Source: ENR-C587 sp942493235 (GTDB taxonomy: Bacteria > Bacteroidota > Ignavibacteria > Kapaibacteriales > UBA2268). From it: a stretch of 64,000 nt of DNA. The stretch covers positions 620,001 through 684,000 of the forward strand of contig OW818676.1 of assembly GCA_942493235.1 (NCBI GenBank). Direction: 5' to 3'. Shown here one piece after another: positions 49,368-58,261 of the stretch. Each line of letters begins with the position of its first letter. The stretch's first letter is position 1. A program made the position numbers and the translations under genes. Below the pieces are notes generated by a model, which was given only the letters and a program-made list of their open reading frames with translations, did no database searches and was not told the DNA's origin.

Positions 49368-49729
49368 TATAATAGCTTACTTCAAATAATTCAGCACGAT
49401 TTAAAAGATTACAGCCTAAATTTCGTAACATATTGGAAATAATTAATTTAAGTAGCAATAAGTGAATTATGTAACTTATTTATTTTGTTGTGTAATACAA
49501 TCCGATTAAAATTGTAGTAAATTCGCTTCGTAGTTTTTAACACAGTAATTGAAAGATTAAAAGATACATAGATAATATTTTATCATTAAAAAGCGATTGC
49601 TAGAAATCAAAAAATAGCAAGAAAAAAAGAATAAAATTAACAAATCAAACAGACCATACCTTTCTCAAACAAACTGAACTTTCGGAAGGAAAGCAGTTTA
49701 AACTCTAATATAAATTAACAGGTGATTTC
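49368..49729. other. Leader region of the giant surface protein gene
   Basis: No gene seen. It is AT-rich and ends with the bulged hairpin at 49671-49699 and the AGGTGA ribosome site. GAACTT inside the hairpin followed by TCTAA 22 bp later resembles an ECF-sigma promoter, but the spacing is too long. Confidence 0.5.
49671..49699 (+). promoter_or_regulatory. Conserved bulged hairpin 30 nt before the start (copy 1)
   Basis: AAACTG-AA-CTTTC-GGAAG-GAAAG-CAGTTT: two stem segments flank an unpaired AA with a 5 nt loop. The same structure, with a different loop (AACAA), lies at 58203-58229 at the same distance from the OmpA gene. Likely a shared 5' UTR or DNA regulatory element. Confidence 0.6.
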
Positions 49730-52700
49730 ATGATAAGAACTTCAAAGAAAATTGAAGAAATGTATAAACGCTACATTCGCTTTTTCGGAGCTATATTTAT
49801 AGTGGCTTTAATAGCAACATCGTATGCAAAAGCTATTCCGGCTTTAAATCTTTGGTCTTTAGAAAACTTTGTAGCAATTGCCGGCTCAACAATTACAGGA
49901 GTACCACCGATTTCGATGGTTGGCAATGTGGGGCTAAGTCCTGCCGCTGGAAGTTTTATTATCGGATTTAGCGGTGTAGATGTTAACGGTATATTGTATG
50001 TAGTAGATGCAACAGGTCCGGCAGGGGCTGTGCAAAACTCAGTACTACTTACTACCGCGAAAGGTGATTTAACTATTGCATATAATGATGCAGCAGGAAG
50101 AACTCCGGTGCCAACAGGTCCGTTTTTAAATCCGGGTTCGGGCAATATGGGTGGATTAAACTTAGTTCCCGGGCTTTATAAATTTACTTCCGCTGCAGCT
50201 ATTACCGGCTCGAATCTTACACTTACCGGTAGTGCAACAGATGTATGGATTTTTCAAATCGGTACTTCACTTAATGTAGGTAGCGGTATAAATATAATTT
50301 TGGCCGGCGGTGCTCGTGCTTCCAATATATTTTGGCAAGTGGGTTCATCAGCTACATTAGGAACTTATTCGGTTTTTAAAGGAACAATATTAGCAGATCA
50401 GTCTATATCATTAGGTACCGGTGCTACTATAGAAGGTAGAACATTGGCTTTTAGCGGTGCGGTAACTATGGCTTCAGGCGTTACCACTAACAAACCAGTT
50501 TTGGTATATCCTCTATTTGCTTCTAATCCGTCAATTATAAACTTTGGCAATGTACTAACCGGCACTACAAAGCGAGATTCTGTTACCGTAACAAATAACG
50601 GAACAGCACCGCTAATTATAAGTAGTGTAAGTAGTTCAAATATAGTGTTTACAACTTTACCAACAGGAATTACAACAATAGCTCCGGGCGGAAATAGTAA
50701 ATTCTATATTACATTTGCTCCTACAGTAGATGGACTAAGAACAGCATATATAATATTTAATCATAATGCAGACGGACTAAAAGATACTGTAAATGTAAGC
50801 GGAACAGGTATTTCGCCACAATTTGCATCTAATCCGTCAAGCATAAACTTCGGCAATGTACTAACCGGCACTACAAAGCGTGATTCTGTTACCGTAACAA
50901 ATAACGGAACAGCACCGCTAATTATAAGTAGTGTAAGTAGTTCAAATATAGTGTTTACAACTTTACCAACGGGAATTACAACAATAGCTCCGGGCGGAAA
51001 CAGTAAATTCTATATAACTTATGCTCCTACAGTAGATGGACTAAGAACAGCATATATAATATTTAATCATAATGCAGACGGACTAAAAGATACTGTAAAT
51101 GTAAGCGGAATAGGTATTTCGCCACAATTTGCATCTAATCCGTCAATTATAAACTTCGGCAATGTACTAACCGGCACTACAAAGCGAGATTCTGTTACCG
51201 TAACAAATAACGGAACAGCTCCGCTAATAATAAGCAGTGTAAGTAGTTCAAATATAGTGTTTACAACTTTACCAACGGGAATTACAACAATAGCTCCGGG
51301 CGGAAACAGTAAATTCTATATTACTTATGCTCCTACAGTAGATGGACTAAGAACAGCATATATAATATTTAACCATAATGCAGACGGACTAAAAGATACT
51401 GTAAATGTAAGCGGAACAGGTATTTCGCCACAATTTGCATCTAATCCGTCAATTATAAACTTCGGCAATGTACTAACCGGCACTACTAAGCGTGATTCTA
51501 TTACCGTAACAAATAACGGAACAGCTCCGCTAATTATAAGCAGTGTAAGTAGTTCAAATATAGTGTTTACAACTTTACCAACGGGAATTACAACAATAGC
51601 TCCGGGCGGAAACAGTAAATTCTATATAACTTATGCTCCTACAGTAGATGGACTAAGAACAGCATATATAATATTTAATCATAATACAGACGGACTAAAA
51701 GATACTGTAAATGTAAGCGGAACAGGTATTTCGCCACAATTTGCATCTAATCCGTCAATTATAAACTTCGGCAATGTACTAACCGGCACAACAAAGCGAG
51801 ATTCTGTTATCGTAACAAATAACGGAACAGCTCCTCTTATAATAAGTAGTGTAAGTAGTTCAAATATAGTGTTTACAACTTTACCAACGGGAATTACAAC
51901 AATAGCTCCGGGCGGAAACAGTAAATTCTATATAACTTTTGCTCCTACAGTAGATGGACTAAGAACAGCATATATAATATTTAACCATAATGCAGACGGA
52001 TTAAAAGATACTGTAAATGTAAGCGGAACAGGTATTTCGCCACAATTTACTTCTAATCCGTCAATTATAAACTTCGGCAATGTACGAACCGGCACTACAA
52101 AGCGAGATTCTGTTACCGTAACAAATAACGGAACAGCTCCGCTAATAATAAGCAGTGTAAGTAGTTCAAATATAGTGTTTACAACTTTACCAACGGGAAT
52201 TACAACAATAGCTCCGGGCGGAAACAGTAAATTCTATATTACTTATGCTCCTACAGTAGATGGACTAAGAACAGCATATATAATATTTAATCATAATGCA
52301 GACGGACTAAAAGATACTGTAAATGTAAGCGGAACAGGTATTTCGCCACTATTTACTTCTAATCAGTCCAGTATTAATTTCGGCAATGTGCGAACCGGCA
52401 CTACAAAGCGTGATTCTGTTACCGTAACAAATAACGGAACAGCTCCGCTAATTATAAGTAGTGTAAGTAGTTCAAATATAGTATTTACAACTTTACCAAC
52501 GGGAATTACAACAATAGCTCCGGGCGGAAACAGTAAATTCTATATAACTTTTGCTCCTACAGTAGATGGACTAAGAACAGGTTTAATTATATTTAATAAC
52601 AATACAAGTGAATTAAAAGATACTGTAAATGTAAGCGGAACAGGTATTTCGCCTTTATTTACTTCTAATCAGTCCAGTATTAATTTCGGTAATGTACGAA

Positions 52701-55700
52701 CCGGCACTACAAAGCGAGATTCTGTTACCGTAACAAATAACGGAACAGCTCCTCTTATAATAAGTAGTGTAAGTAGTTCAAATACAGTATTTACATTTTT
52801 ACCAACGGGAATTACAACAATAGCTCCGGGCGGAAACAGTAAATTCTATATAACTTTTGCTCCTACAGTAGATGGACTAAGAACAGGTTTAATTATATTT
52901 AATAACAATACGAATGAATTAAAAGATACTGTAAATGTAAGCGGAACAGGTATTTCGCCACTATTTACTTCTAATCAGTCCAGTATTAATTTCGGCAATG
53001 TGCGAACCGGCACTACAAAGCGTGATTCTGTTACCATAACAAATATTGGTACTTCGCCTCTAATAATAAGTAGTATGACGAGCTCTAACCCAATATTTAC
53101 AATAAACCCTATGGGCAATACAACAATAGCTCCGGACGGAATTAGTAAATTCTATATAACTTTTGCTCCGACTGAAAATGGGCTAATAACAGGATCAATT
53201 ATATTTAATAACAATACAAATGAATTAAAAGACACGGTAAATGTAAGCGGAATAGGTGTATCGCCAATATTTACGGCAAGCCAGCTATATGTTATATTTG
53301 GAAATGTCAGATTAGGCACTACAAAACTTGATTCGATTTCTATAACAAATACCGGAACTTCAAATCTTGAAATAAGTAATGTAACAAGTACAAATCCTTT
53401 ATTTACTTTTGCTCCGACTGCTGCTACTACTATCGCACCCGGTGAAAATCATAAATATTATTTTACATTTTCTCCGATTGATGATGGTTATCAAGTAGGA
53501 TATATTATATATCATCACAATACCGATAAATTAATGGATACAGTAGATATTAATGGAATGGGTTCTTCAACTCTATTTGCAATCACAAAACAAAATATTA
53601 ATTTTGGTAATGTAGGAATTGGAACAATAAAACGAGATTCTGTATTAATAGCAAATAACGGAACAGAAAATCTAATAATTTATAGTATGTCCAGTACAAA
53701 CCCACTATTTACATTTTCTCCGACAGACATTACTACATTAGCTCCGGGTACAAATAGCAAATTCTATATTAGCTTTGCTCCGGTAACCGATGGACCGCAA
53801 TTTGGTAACATTATTTTTAATCATAATGCTGATAATTTAAGTGATTCGATTACAGTCAGCGGGATAGGAGTCTCTACACTATTTACCATGAATAAAACAA
53901 TTATAAATTTCGGTAATGTACGAACCGGCACTACAAAGCGTGATTCTGTTATAATTACAAATTTCGGAACAGCAACCTTGATAATTAGCAGTTTGTCAAG
54001 TACAAATCCAACATTTACTTTTGCACCGACCGGCAATACGACAATTGCTCCGGGAGCAAACAAAAAATATTATATTACTTATGCTCCTGTAATAGAGGGG
54101 TTAAGAACAGGATATATAATATTTAATCATAATGCGAATAATTTAAAAGACTCCGTTTTTGTTAGTGGCATTGGTATATCGCCTTTGTTTGCTTCTAATA
54201 AATCAAATATTGATTTTGGTGAAGTTAGAACGGGCACAATAAAACGAGATTCTGTAATAATTACTAATAACGGAACATCTAATCTAATAATAAATAATAT
54301 AAATAGTACAAATCAAGTATTTACTTTTACTCCGACAGTTGGTGTAACAATCGCTCCGGGTACTAATAGTAAATTCTATATTACTTTTGCTCCTGAAATT
54401 GATGGACAAAAAGCAGCTTATGTTATTTTTACTCACAATGCTGACAATTTAAAAGACTCAATCATAGTTACAGGCTTTGGAGTGTCGCCTTTATTTGTAT
54501 CTAATCAATCCAATTTGAATTTTGGCAATGTAAGAACCGGTACTACAAAGCGTGATTCTATAACGGTAACTAATTACGGAACTACAAGCTTAATAATAAG
54601 TAGCATAACAAGTACAAATCCTTTATTTACATTTACACCGATAAATAGCACTACAATTGCTCCGGGTAGAAACAGTAAATACTATATTACTTTTGCTCCA
54701 ATTGAAAATGGGCTTCAGACTGGTACGATTATATTTAATCATAATGCAAATAATGCAAGCACTACTATAAATGTAAGAGGAAGCGGAGTATCACCATTAT
54801 TTACTATAAATCCGAAAAGTATTAATTATGGCAATGTTAATAACGACAAAACTAAAATCGATAGTGTGATAGTAACTAACTCAGGAACATCAGACTTGAT
54901 AATAACGAGCTTATCGTCAAGTAATACTCATTTTACGATTATATCGCAAAGTGCTTTGATTGCTCCGGGTTCTTCTAAGAAATTCTATATTGCATTTACA
55001 CCTTTGACATCGGGTTTCTATAGTGCTTATATAAGATTTAATTTTAATGCTTCAAATGCAAAAGATTCAATCTTTGTTAGCGGTACAGGCATTGGCGTTG
55101 ATGTGGCTCCTATATTTACTGTAACTCCGACAAGTTTGAATTATGGTGAGCTTAATAGCGGATTTTCAAAAATAGACTCAGTAACAGTACAAAATACAGG
55201 TACCGGCAATCTGACTATATACAGTATAAATTCAAGCAATGTATTCTATACTGTATCTCCGCAGAATGCCATAATGATACCGGGCGAATCAAAGAAATTC
55301 TATATTACTTTCTTACCGCTTGCATTAGGAACTCAAAATGGTATTATTACTTTCTATCATAATGCCGCTATCGGTAATGACAAAGTATATGTAACTGGCA
55401 AGAGTGTTGGGCAAGACCTTTCACCATTATTCTCATGCTGCCCGACTACAATTGATTTCGGTACGGTATTTATCGACAAAACCAAACAGAAAAGTGTCTA
55501 TGTAACAAACATGGGTACTTCTGATTTAAAAATTACCGATGTTAATGTAATTGACTATCAATACTCAATTACTCCAATTATTGCCACAATTGCTCCCGGC
55601 TCTACTTTTGAATTCTTTATAACTTTTGCCCCTTTAACTGTTGGGCAGACGAATTCAAAAATCATTTTCTATCATAATGCAGGAATTGATACAATCAATG

Positions 55701-56641
55701 CAGTCGGCATAGGAATGGCAAATCTACCGTTAATAACAATCGAAGAAGCACGCGGGCTTCCGTTAGGCACTGAATTTGTAATCGAAGGTATTATTACACG
55801 AGCTTTAGGAAGCTATACACGTATCCAAGACAATACCGGAGCACTTACAATTATTCAAGATACCAGTATGTTCTATAGAGAAGTCAGAGACAACGACATT
55901 CAAATGACCGATTTAGTCCGTATTCAAGGGCGTATATCAGAGCTTGACCATCTAAAAGTAATACAGGGTGCTAACTTAACGGCGTACCAACGACTTTCTA
56001 GATTTAATGCGATGCCTGTTCCGGTTAAAGTAACTCTTGCTGAACTGGCTTCTAATGGAGAAGCTTTCGAAAGCAGGTTAATAACTCTCGAAGGACTTAC
56101 TATAAGAAATGACTGGGGTATTTACTTTGAACCTTCAAGTACATATATGACAAAAGATGAATCAGACATAACTAATGCAGTATCTATCCGAATTGGTAAG
56201 CTTGAAAATTCTGGAATGTGCGGAATGCCATTCATTGAAAAATCTGTAACTTTCGAAGGTGTCCTAAGCCAGACCAGTACAAACTTATCAAATACGGGCT
56301 ATCTATTAACTCCTGTACTTCCGATTGATTTGCATTTATCATTATCAAGCTTAGATAACGAATCAGATTTATATTCGCTTTCTGACAACTACCCGAATCC
56401 GTTTAATGCTTCTACTGCTATTAAATATAATATTAATAGCCCTAATTATGTAACATTAAAAGTATTCAATATGCTTGGGCAAGAAGTAAAAACTCTTGTG
56501 AACGAATATAAAGAAATCGGTACTTATACTGAAATATTTATCCCTGAAAGCGATGTCATATCTTTAGGTACAAGTGTTTACTATTACCGATTAGTTGTTG
56601 GGTCGCAAGTATCAACAAAGCAAATGATATTTACAAAGTAG
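49730..56641 (+). CDS. Giant secreted protein: ice-binding (DUF3494) domain, 17 choice-of-anchor-D-like repeats, T9SS tail
   Basis: 2303 residues. A signal peptide (to Ala35) leads into a DUF3494 ice-binding/adhesin beta-solenoid (~40-255): VGNVGLSPAAGS, LVPGLYKFTSAAAITG, FWQVGSSATLGTYSVFKGTI. Residues ~262-2000 are 17 Ig-like repeats of ~102 residues, each with the INFGNVLTGTTKRDSVTVTN ... APGGNSKFYITFAP ... VSGTGIS pattern of choice-of-anchor D/ASH-type domains. Then comes an OB-fold-like stretch (FVIEGIITRALGSYTRIQDN) and a T9SS type A domain (DNYPNPFNASTAIKY, from ~2219). It is probably displayed on the cell surface as a long stalk with an adhesive or ice-binding tip. AGGTGA precedes the ATG. 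The first six to eight repeats are almost identical in DNA. Confidence 0.88.
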   Translation: MIRTSKKIEEMYKRYIRFFGAIFIVALIATSYAKAIPALNLWSLENFVAIAGSTITGVPPISMVGNVGLSPAAGSFIIGFSGVDVNGILYVVDATGPAGAVQNSVLLTTAKGDLTIAYNDAAGRTPVPTGPFLNPGSGNMGGLNLVPGLYKFTSAAAITGSNLTLTGSATDVWIFQIGTSLNVGSGINIILAGGARASNIFWQVGSSATLGTYSVFKGTILADQSISLGTGATIEGRTLAFSGAVTMASGVTTNKPVLVYPLFASNPSIINFGNVLTGTTKRDSVTVTNNGTAPLIISSVSSSNIVFTTLPTGITTIAPGGNSKFYITFAPTVDGLRTAYIIFNHNADGLKDTVNVSGTGISPQFASNPSSINFGNVLTGTTKRDSVTVTNNGTAPLIISSVSSSNIVFTTLPTGITTIAPGGNSKFYITYAPTVDGLRTAYIIFNHNADGLKDTVNVSGIGISPQFASNPSIINFGNVLTGTTKRDSVTVTNNGTAPLIISSVSSSNIVFTTLPTGITTIAPGGNSKFYITYAPTVDGLRTAYIIFNHNADGLKDTVNVSGTGISPQFASNPSIINFGNVLTGTTKRDSITVTNNGTAPLIISSVSSSNIVFTTLPTGITTIAPGGNSKFYITYAPTVDGLRTAYIIFNHNTDGLKDTVNVSGTGISPQFASNPSIINFGNVLTGTTKRDSVIVTNNGTAPLIISSVSSSNIVFTTLPTGITTIAPGGNSKFYITFAPTVDGLRTAYIIFNHNADGLKDTVNVSGTGISPQFTSNPSIINFGNVRTGTTKRDSVTVTNNGTAPLIISSVSSSNIVFTTLPTGITTIAPGGNSKFYITYAPTVDGLRTAYIIFNHNADGLKDTVNVSGTGISPLFTSNQSSINFGNVRTGTTKRDSVTVTNNGTAPLIISSVSSSNIVFTTLPTGITTIAPGGNSKFYITFAPTVDGLRTGLIIFNNNTSELKDTVNVSGTGISPLFTSNQSSINFGNVRTGTTKRDSVTVTNNGTAPLIISSVSSSNTVFTFLPTGITTIAPGGNSKFYITFAPTVDGLRTGLIIFNNNTNELKDTVNVSGTGISPLFTSNQSSINFGNVRTGTTKRDSVTITNIGTSPLIISSMTSSNPIFTINPMGNTTIAPDGISKFYITFAPTENGLITGSIIFNNNTNELKDTVNVSGIGVSPIFTASQLYVIFGNVRLGTTKLDSISITNTGTSNLEISNVTSTNPLFTFAPTAATTIAPGENHKYYFTFSPIDDGYQVGYIIYHHNTDKLMDTVDINGMGSSTLFAITKQNINFGNVGIGTIKRDSVLIANNGTENLIIYSMSSTNPLFTFSPTDITTLAPGTNSKFYISFAPVTDGPQFGNIIFNHNADNLSDSITVSGIGVSTLFTMNKTIINFGNVRTGTTKRDSVIITNFGTATLIISSLSSTNPTFTFAPTGNTTIAPGANKKYYITYAPVIEGLRTGYIIFNHNANNLKDSVFVSGIGISPLFASNKSNIDFGEVRTGTIKRDSVIITNNGTSNLIINNINSTNQVFTFTPTVGVTIAPGTNSKFYITFAPEIDGQKAAYVIFTHNADNLKDSIIVTGFGVSPLFVSNQSNLNFGNVRTGTTKRDSITVTNYGTTSLIISSITSTNPLFTFTPINSTTIAPGRNSKYYITFAPIENGLQTGTIIFNHNANNASTTINVRGSGVSPLFTINPKSINYGNVNNDKTKIDSVIVTNSGTSDLIITSLSSSNTHFTIISQSALIAPGSSKKFYIAFTPLTSGFYSAYIRFNFNASNAKDSIFVSGTGIGVDVAPIFTVTPTSLNYGELNSGFSKIDSVTVQNTGTGNLTIYSINSSNVFYTVSPQNAIMIPGESKKFYITFLPLALGTQNGIITFYHNAAIGNDKVYVTGKSVGQDLSPLFSCCPTTIDFGTVFIDKTKQKSVYVTNMGTSDLKITDVNVIDYQYSITPIIATIAPGSTFEFFITFAPLTVGQTNSKIIFYHNAGIDTINAVGIGMANLPLITIEEARGLPLGTEFVIEGIITRALGSYTRIQDNTGALTIIQDTSMFYREVRDNDIQMTDLVRIQGRISELDHLKVIQGANLTAYQRLSRFNAMPVPVKVTLAELASNGEAFESRLITLEGLTIRNDWGIYFEPSSTYMTKDESDITNAVSIRIGKLENSGMCGMPFIEKSVTFEGVLSQTSTNLSNTGYLLTPVLPIDLHLSLSSLDNESDLYSLSDNYPNPFNASTAIKYNINSPNYVTLKVFNMLGQEVKTLVNEYKEIGTYTEIFIPESDVISLGTSVYYYRLVVGSQVSTKQMIFTK
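50517..55730 (+). repeat. 17 in-gene tandem repeats, 306 bp period
   Basis: The repeats begin TTTGC(A/T)TCTAATCCGTCA and recur every 306 bp (50522, 50828 and so on). Units 1-8 differ at few positions and swap short variants (FGNVLTG/FGNVRTG, TFAP/TYAP, HNADG/NNTNE) in a patchwork. Units 9-17 diverge progressively toward the 3' end. This is the pattern expected from repeated unequal crossover or gene conversion at the 5' side. Confidence 0.9.
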
Positions 56642-56846
56642 ATTTAATAAATAATAAAATATAAAGTTATTACTAATTAGAAATCAGAATATAGCTTATT
56701 TAATATGACAGTCAAATTATTCGGTAAGAGTATTTCAAAAGTACAGAACTTGAATAGAATAGAAAAATCAGATTTTAATATCGAATAATTTGAACTGTCT
56801 TTGATAAAATAATTAATTATGTAACTCAACTATTGAAAGAAATATA

Positions 56847-57071
56847 ATGTCATCAAAATTATCAAAACAGGTACTTGCCTCCTCTATAAACAAAAGCAAT
56901 TGGCAAGATAAAAAAACGAAATTAAAATTGCAATTCCCTCATTTATCAGATACTGATTTGCATTTTGAAGATGGCAAAATGGAAGAAATGATAAACAAAC
57001 TCCATATTAAGATTGGGAAAGTACTTGGTAAAAGTAAAGAAGGACTACATAAATTTATTGAATCTATCTGA
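56847..57071 (+). CDS. CsbD-like small stress protein
   Basis: A 74-residue cytoplasmic protein. Its core NWQDKKTKLKLQFPHLSDTD, then LHFEDGKMEEMINKL, then IGKSKEG-like (IGKVLGKSKEGLHKFI) follows the CsbD pattern (NW-K-K-K...L-T-D-D-L...G-K-E...G-K-S-E-E). CsbD-like proteins are general-stress proteins without a known activity. First gene of the small-gene run after the giant protein. Confidence 0.6.
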   Translation: MSSKLSKQVLASSINKSNWQDKKTKLKLQFPHLSDTDLHFEDGKMEEMINKLHIKIGKVLGKSKEGLHKFIESI

Positions 57072-57175
57072 TTTTTAATCAATATAGCTTCAACAATACG
57101 GTATGAATAAGAATAATTCTGTCGGAAAAACTGATGAGAATTAGAAATTCAAAATAAAATTAAAGGATAATTCAA

Positions 57176-57613
57176 ATGAAAAAAATAAATAATATTATTA
57201 TGTTGCTCGTAATTACTGCGGGAGTATTAATTGTAAGCTGTGGACCTTCTTCTAAAAAAACCGAAGAAGCAAGAGCAGGTGCTCAAATTGCCCAGAATAA
57301 TTTAAATATAGCTATTCAAGACTCCATCAATGACTTCAAAAAGTTCAAAATGGAATCTCTAAATAAAGTATATAATTATGAAAAGAACATATCGGAAATT
57401 AAAAATCAGATAAGCAAAGAGAAAAAGGACGATCAAATCAAATATCAAAAATCATTGATAGCATTGCAACTTAAAAATGAAGAGTTAAAAAGAGACTTAG
57501 AGTCATACAAAAATGAGATAAAAGATGAGTGGAATGTTTATAAAATTAGAATCAATAATAAATTAGATAATATAAATGATTCAATTTCTAATTTCTTTAA
57601 AGATAAAAAATAA
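57176..57613 (+). CDS. Coiled-coil lipoprotein
   Basis: A 145-residue lipoprotein with lipobox VLIVSCGP (Cys22). Nearly all the mature part is charged heptad-like helix (ISEIKNQISKEKKDDQIKYQ, LQLKNEELKRDLESYKNEIK), predicting a long coiled coil in the periplasm. No family recognised. AAAGGA precedes the ATG. The neighbours suggest an envelope-stress role. Confidence 0.65.
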   Translation: MKKINNIIMLLVITAGVLIVSCGPSSKKTEEARAGAQIAQNNLNIAIQDSINDFKKFKMESLNKVYNYEKNISEIKNQISKEKKDDQIKYQKSLIALQLKNEELKRDLESYKNEIKDEWNVYKIRINNKLDNINDSISNFFKDKK

Positions 57614-57673
57614 ATACAACGAGAATTTAATATTCAGGTAAATCTGAAAGAAAATAAATGACTGGAATTGATT

Positions 57674-58015
57674 ATGAAAAACAGTAAAATTGCAAAATCC
57701 GAACCACTTATATTAGTTGAAATAATTGAATATGAATCTAATTCTGTAGTTATTAAGACTCTGATAAAAAAAACAACCGGTAATGTAAGCGTACTTTCTC
57801 TTGATGTCGGAGAAGAATTAGTAGAAAGAATTTCACCATTTGATTCGTTTGCTCAGATTATTGACGGGAAAGCAGAAATTACAATTGACGGAAAATCTTA
57901 CTTATTAAATACAGGTCAGTCAATAATAATTCCGGCACATAAGGCAAATAAAATCAGTGCCAATGAAAGATTCAAAATGATACTAACTGTAATTAAAAGC
58001 GGATATGAATTATAA
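57674..58015 (+). CDS. Small cupin-domain protein
   Basis: A 113-residue single cupin. ERISPFDSFAQIIDGKAEIT is cupin motif 1, and GKSYLLNTGQSIIIPAHKAN is motif 2, where the metal His pattern is reduced (His in IPAHKAN, otherwise replaced by Asp or absent). It may therefore bind metal weakly or not at all. The ATG at 57674 is used; a TTG two codons earlier is less likely. No substrate can be guessed. Confidence 0.72.
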   Translation: MKNSKIAKSEPLILVEIIEYESNSVVIKTLIKKTTGNVSVLSLDVGEELVERISPFDSFAQIIDGKAEITIDGKSYLLNTGQSIIIPAHKANKISANERFKMILTVIKSGYEL

Positions 58016-58202
58016 AATATAATTGATAATATTAATTATAATATATAAAACTAATATTAAAAACGAGTAAATTACTGATATACTAAAGAAATAGAGTATA
58101 TCGAAACAAAATAATTGTATTATTAAATATCACGATAGGCTTAGTTTATACCTAAATATATTTAAAAGCTAATATGAATAATACTTTTGAAATATCGTAA
58201 GC

Positions 58203-58229
58203 AACTGAACTTTCAACAAGAAAGCAGTT
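58203..58229 (+). promoter_or_regulatory. Conserved bulged hairpin 30 nt before the start (copy 2)
   Basis: AACTG-AA-CTTTC-AACAA-GAAAG-CAGTT: the same stems and AA bulge as 49671-49699 with an unrelated loop, ending 32 nt before the OmpA gene start (30 nt in copy 1). Confidence 0.6.
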
Positions 58230-58261
58230 AAGAAGACAATCACTATGAACAAGGTAATAAA

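Noticed and set aside
49676..49708. ECF-sigma promoter GAACTT...TCTAA before the giant gene
   Set aside because: The spacing is 22 bp rather than ~16-17, and the second hairpin copy at 58203 lacks a matching TCTAA. The conserved hairpin explains the GAACTT better.
50517..55730. Regular 306 bp repeats as a CRISPR array or satellite DNA
   Set aside because: The repeats are far too long, have no spacers, and are in frame, encoding Ig-like protein repeats of one gene.
56705..56788. 27-codon open frame between the giant gene and the CsbD-like gene
   Set aside because: No ribosome site and no resemblance to a known small protein.
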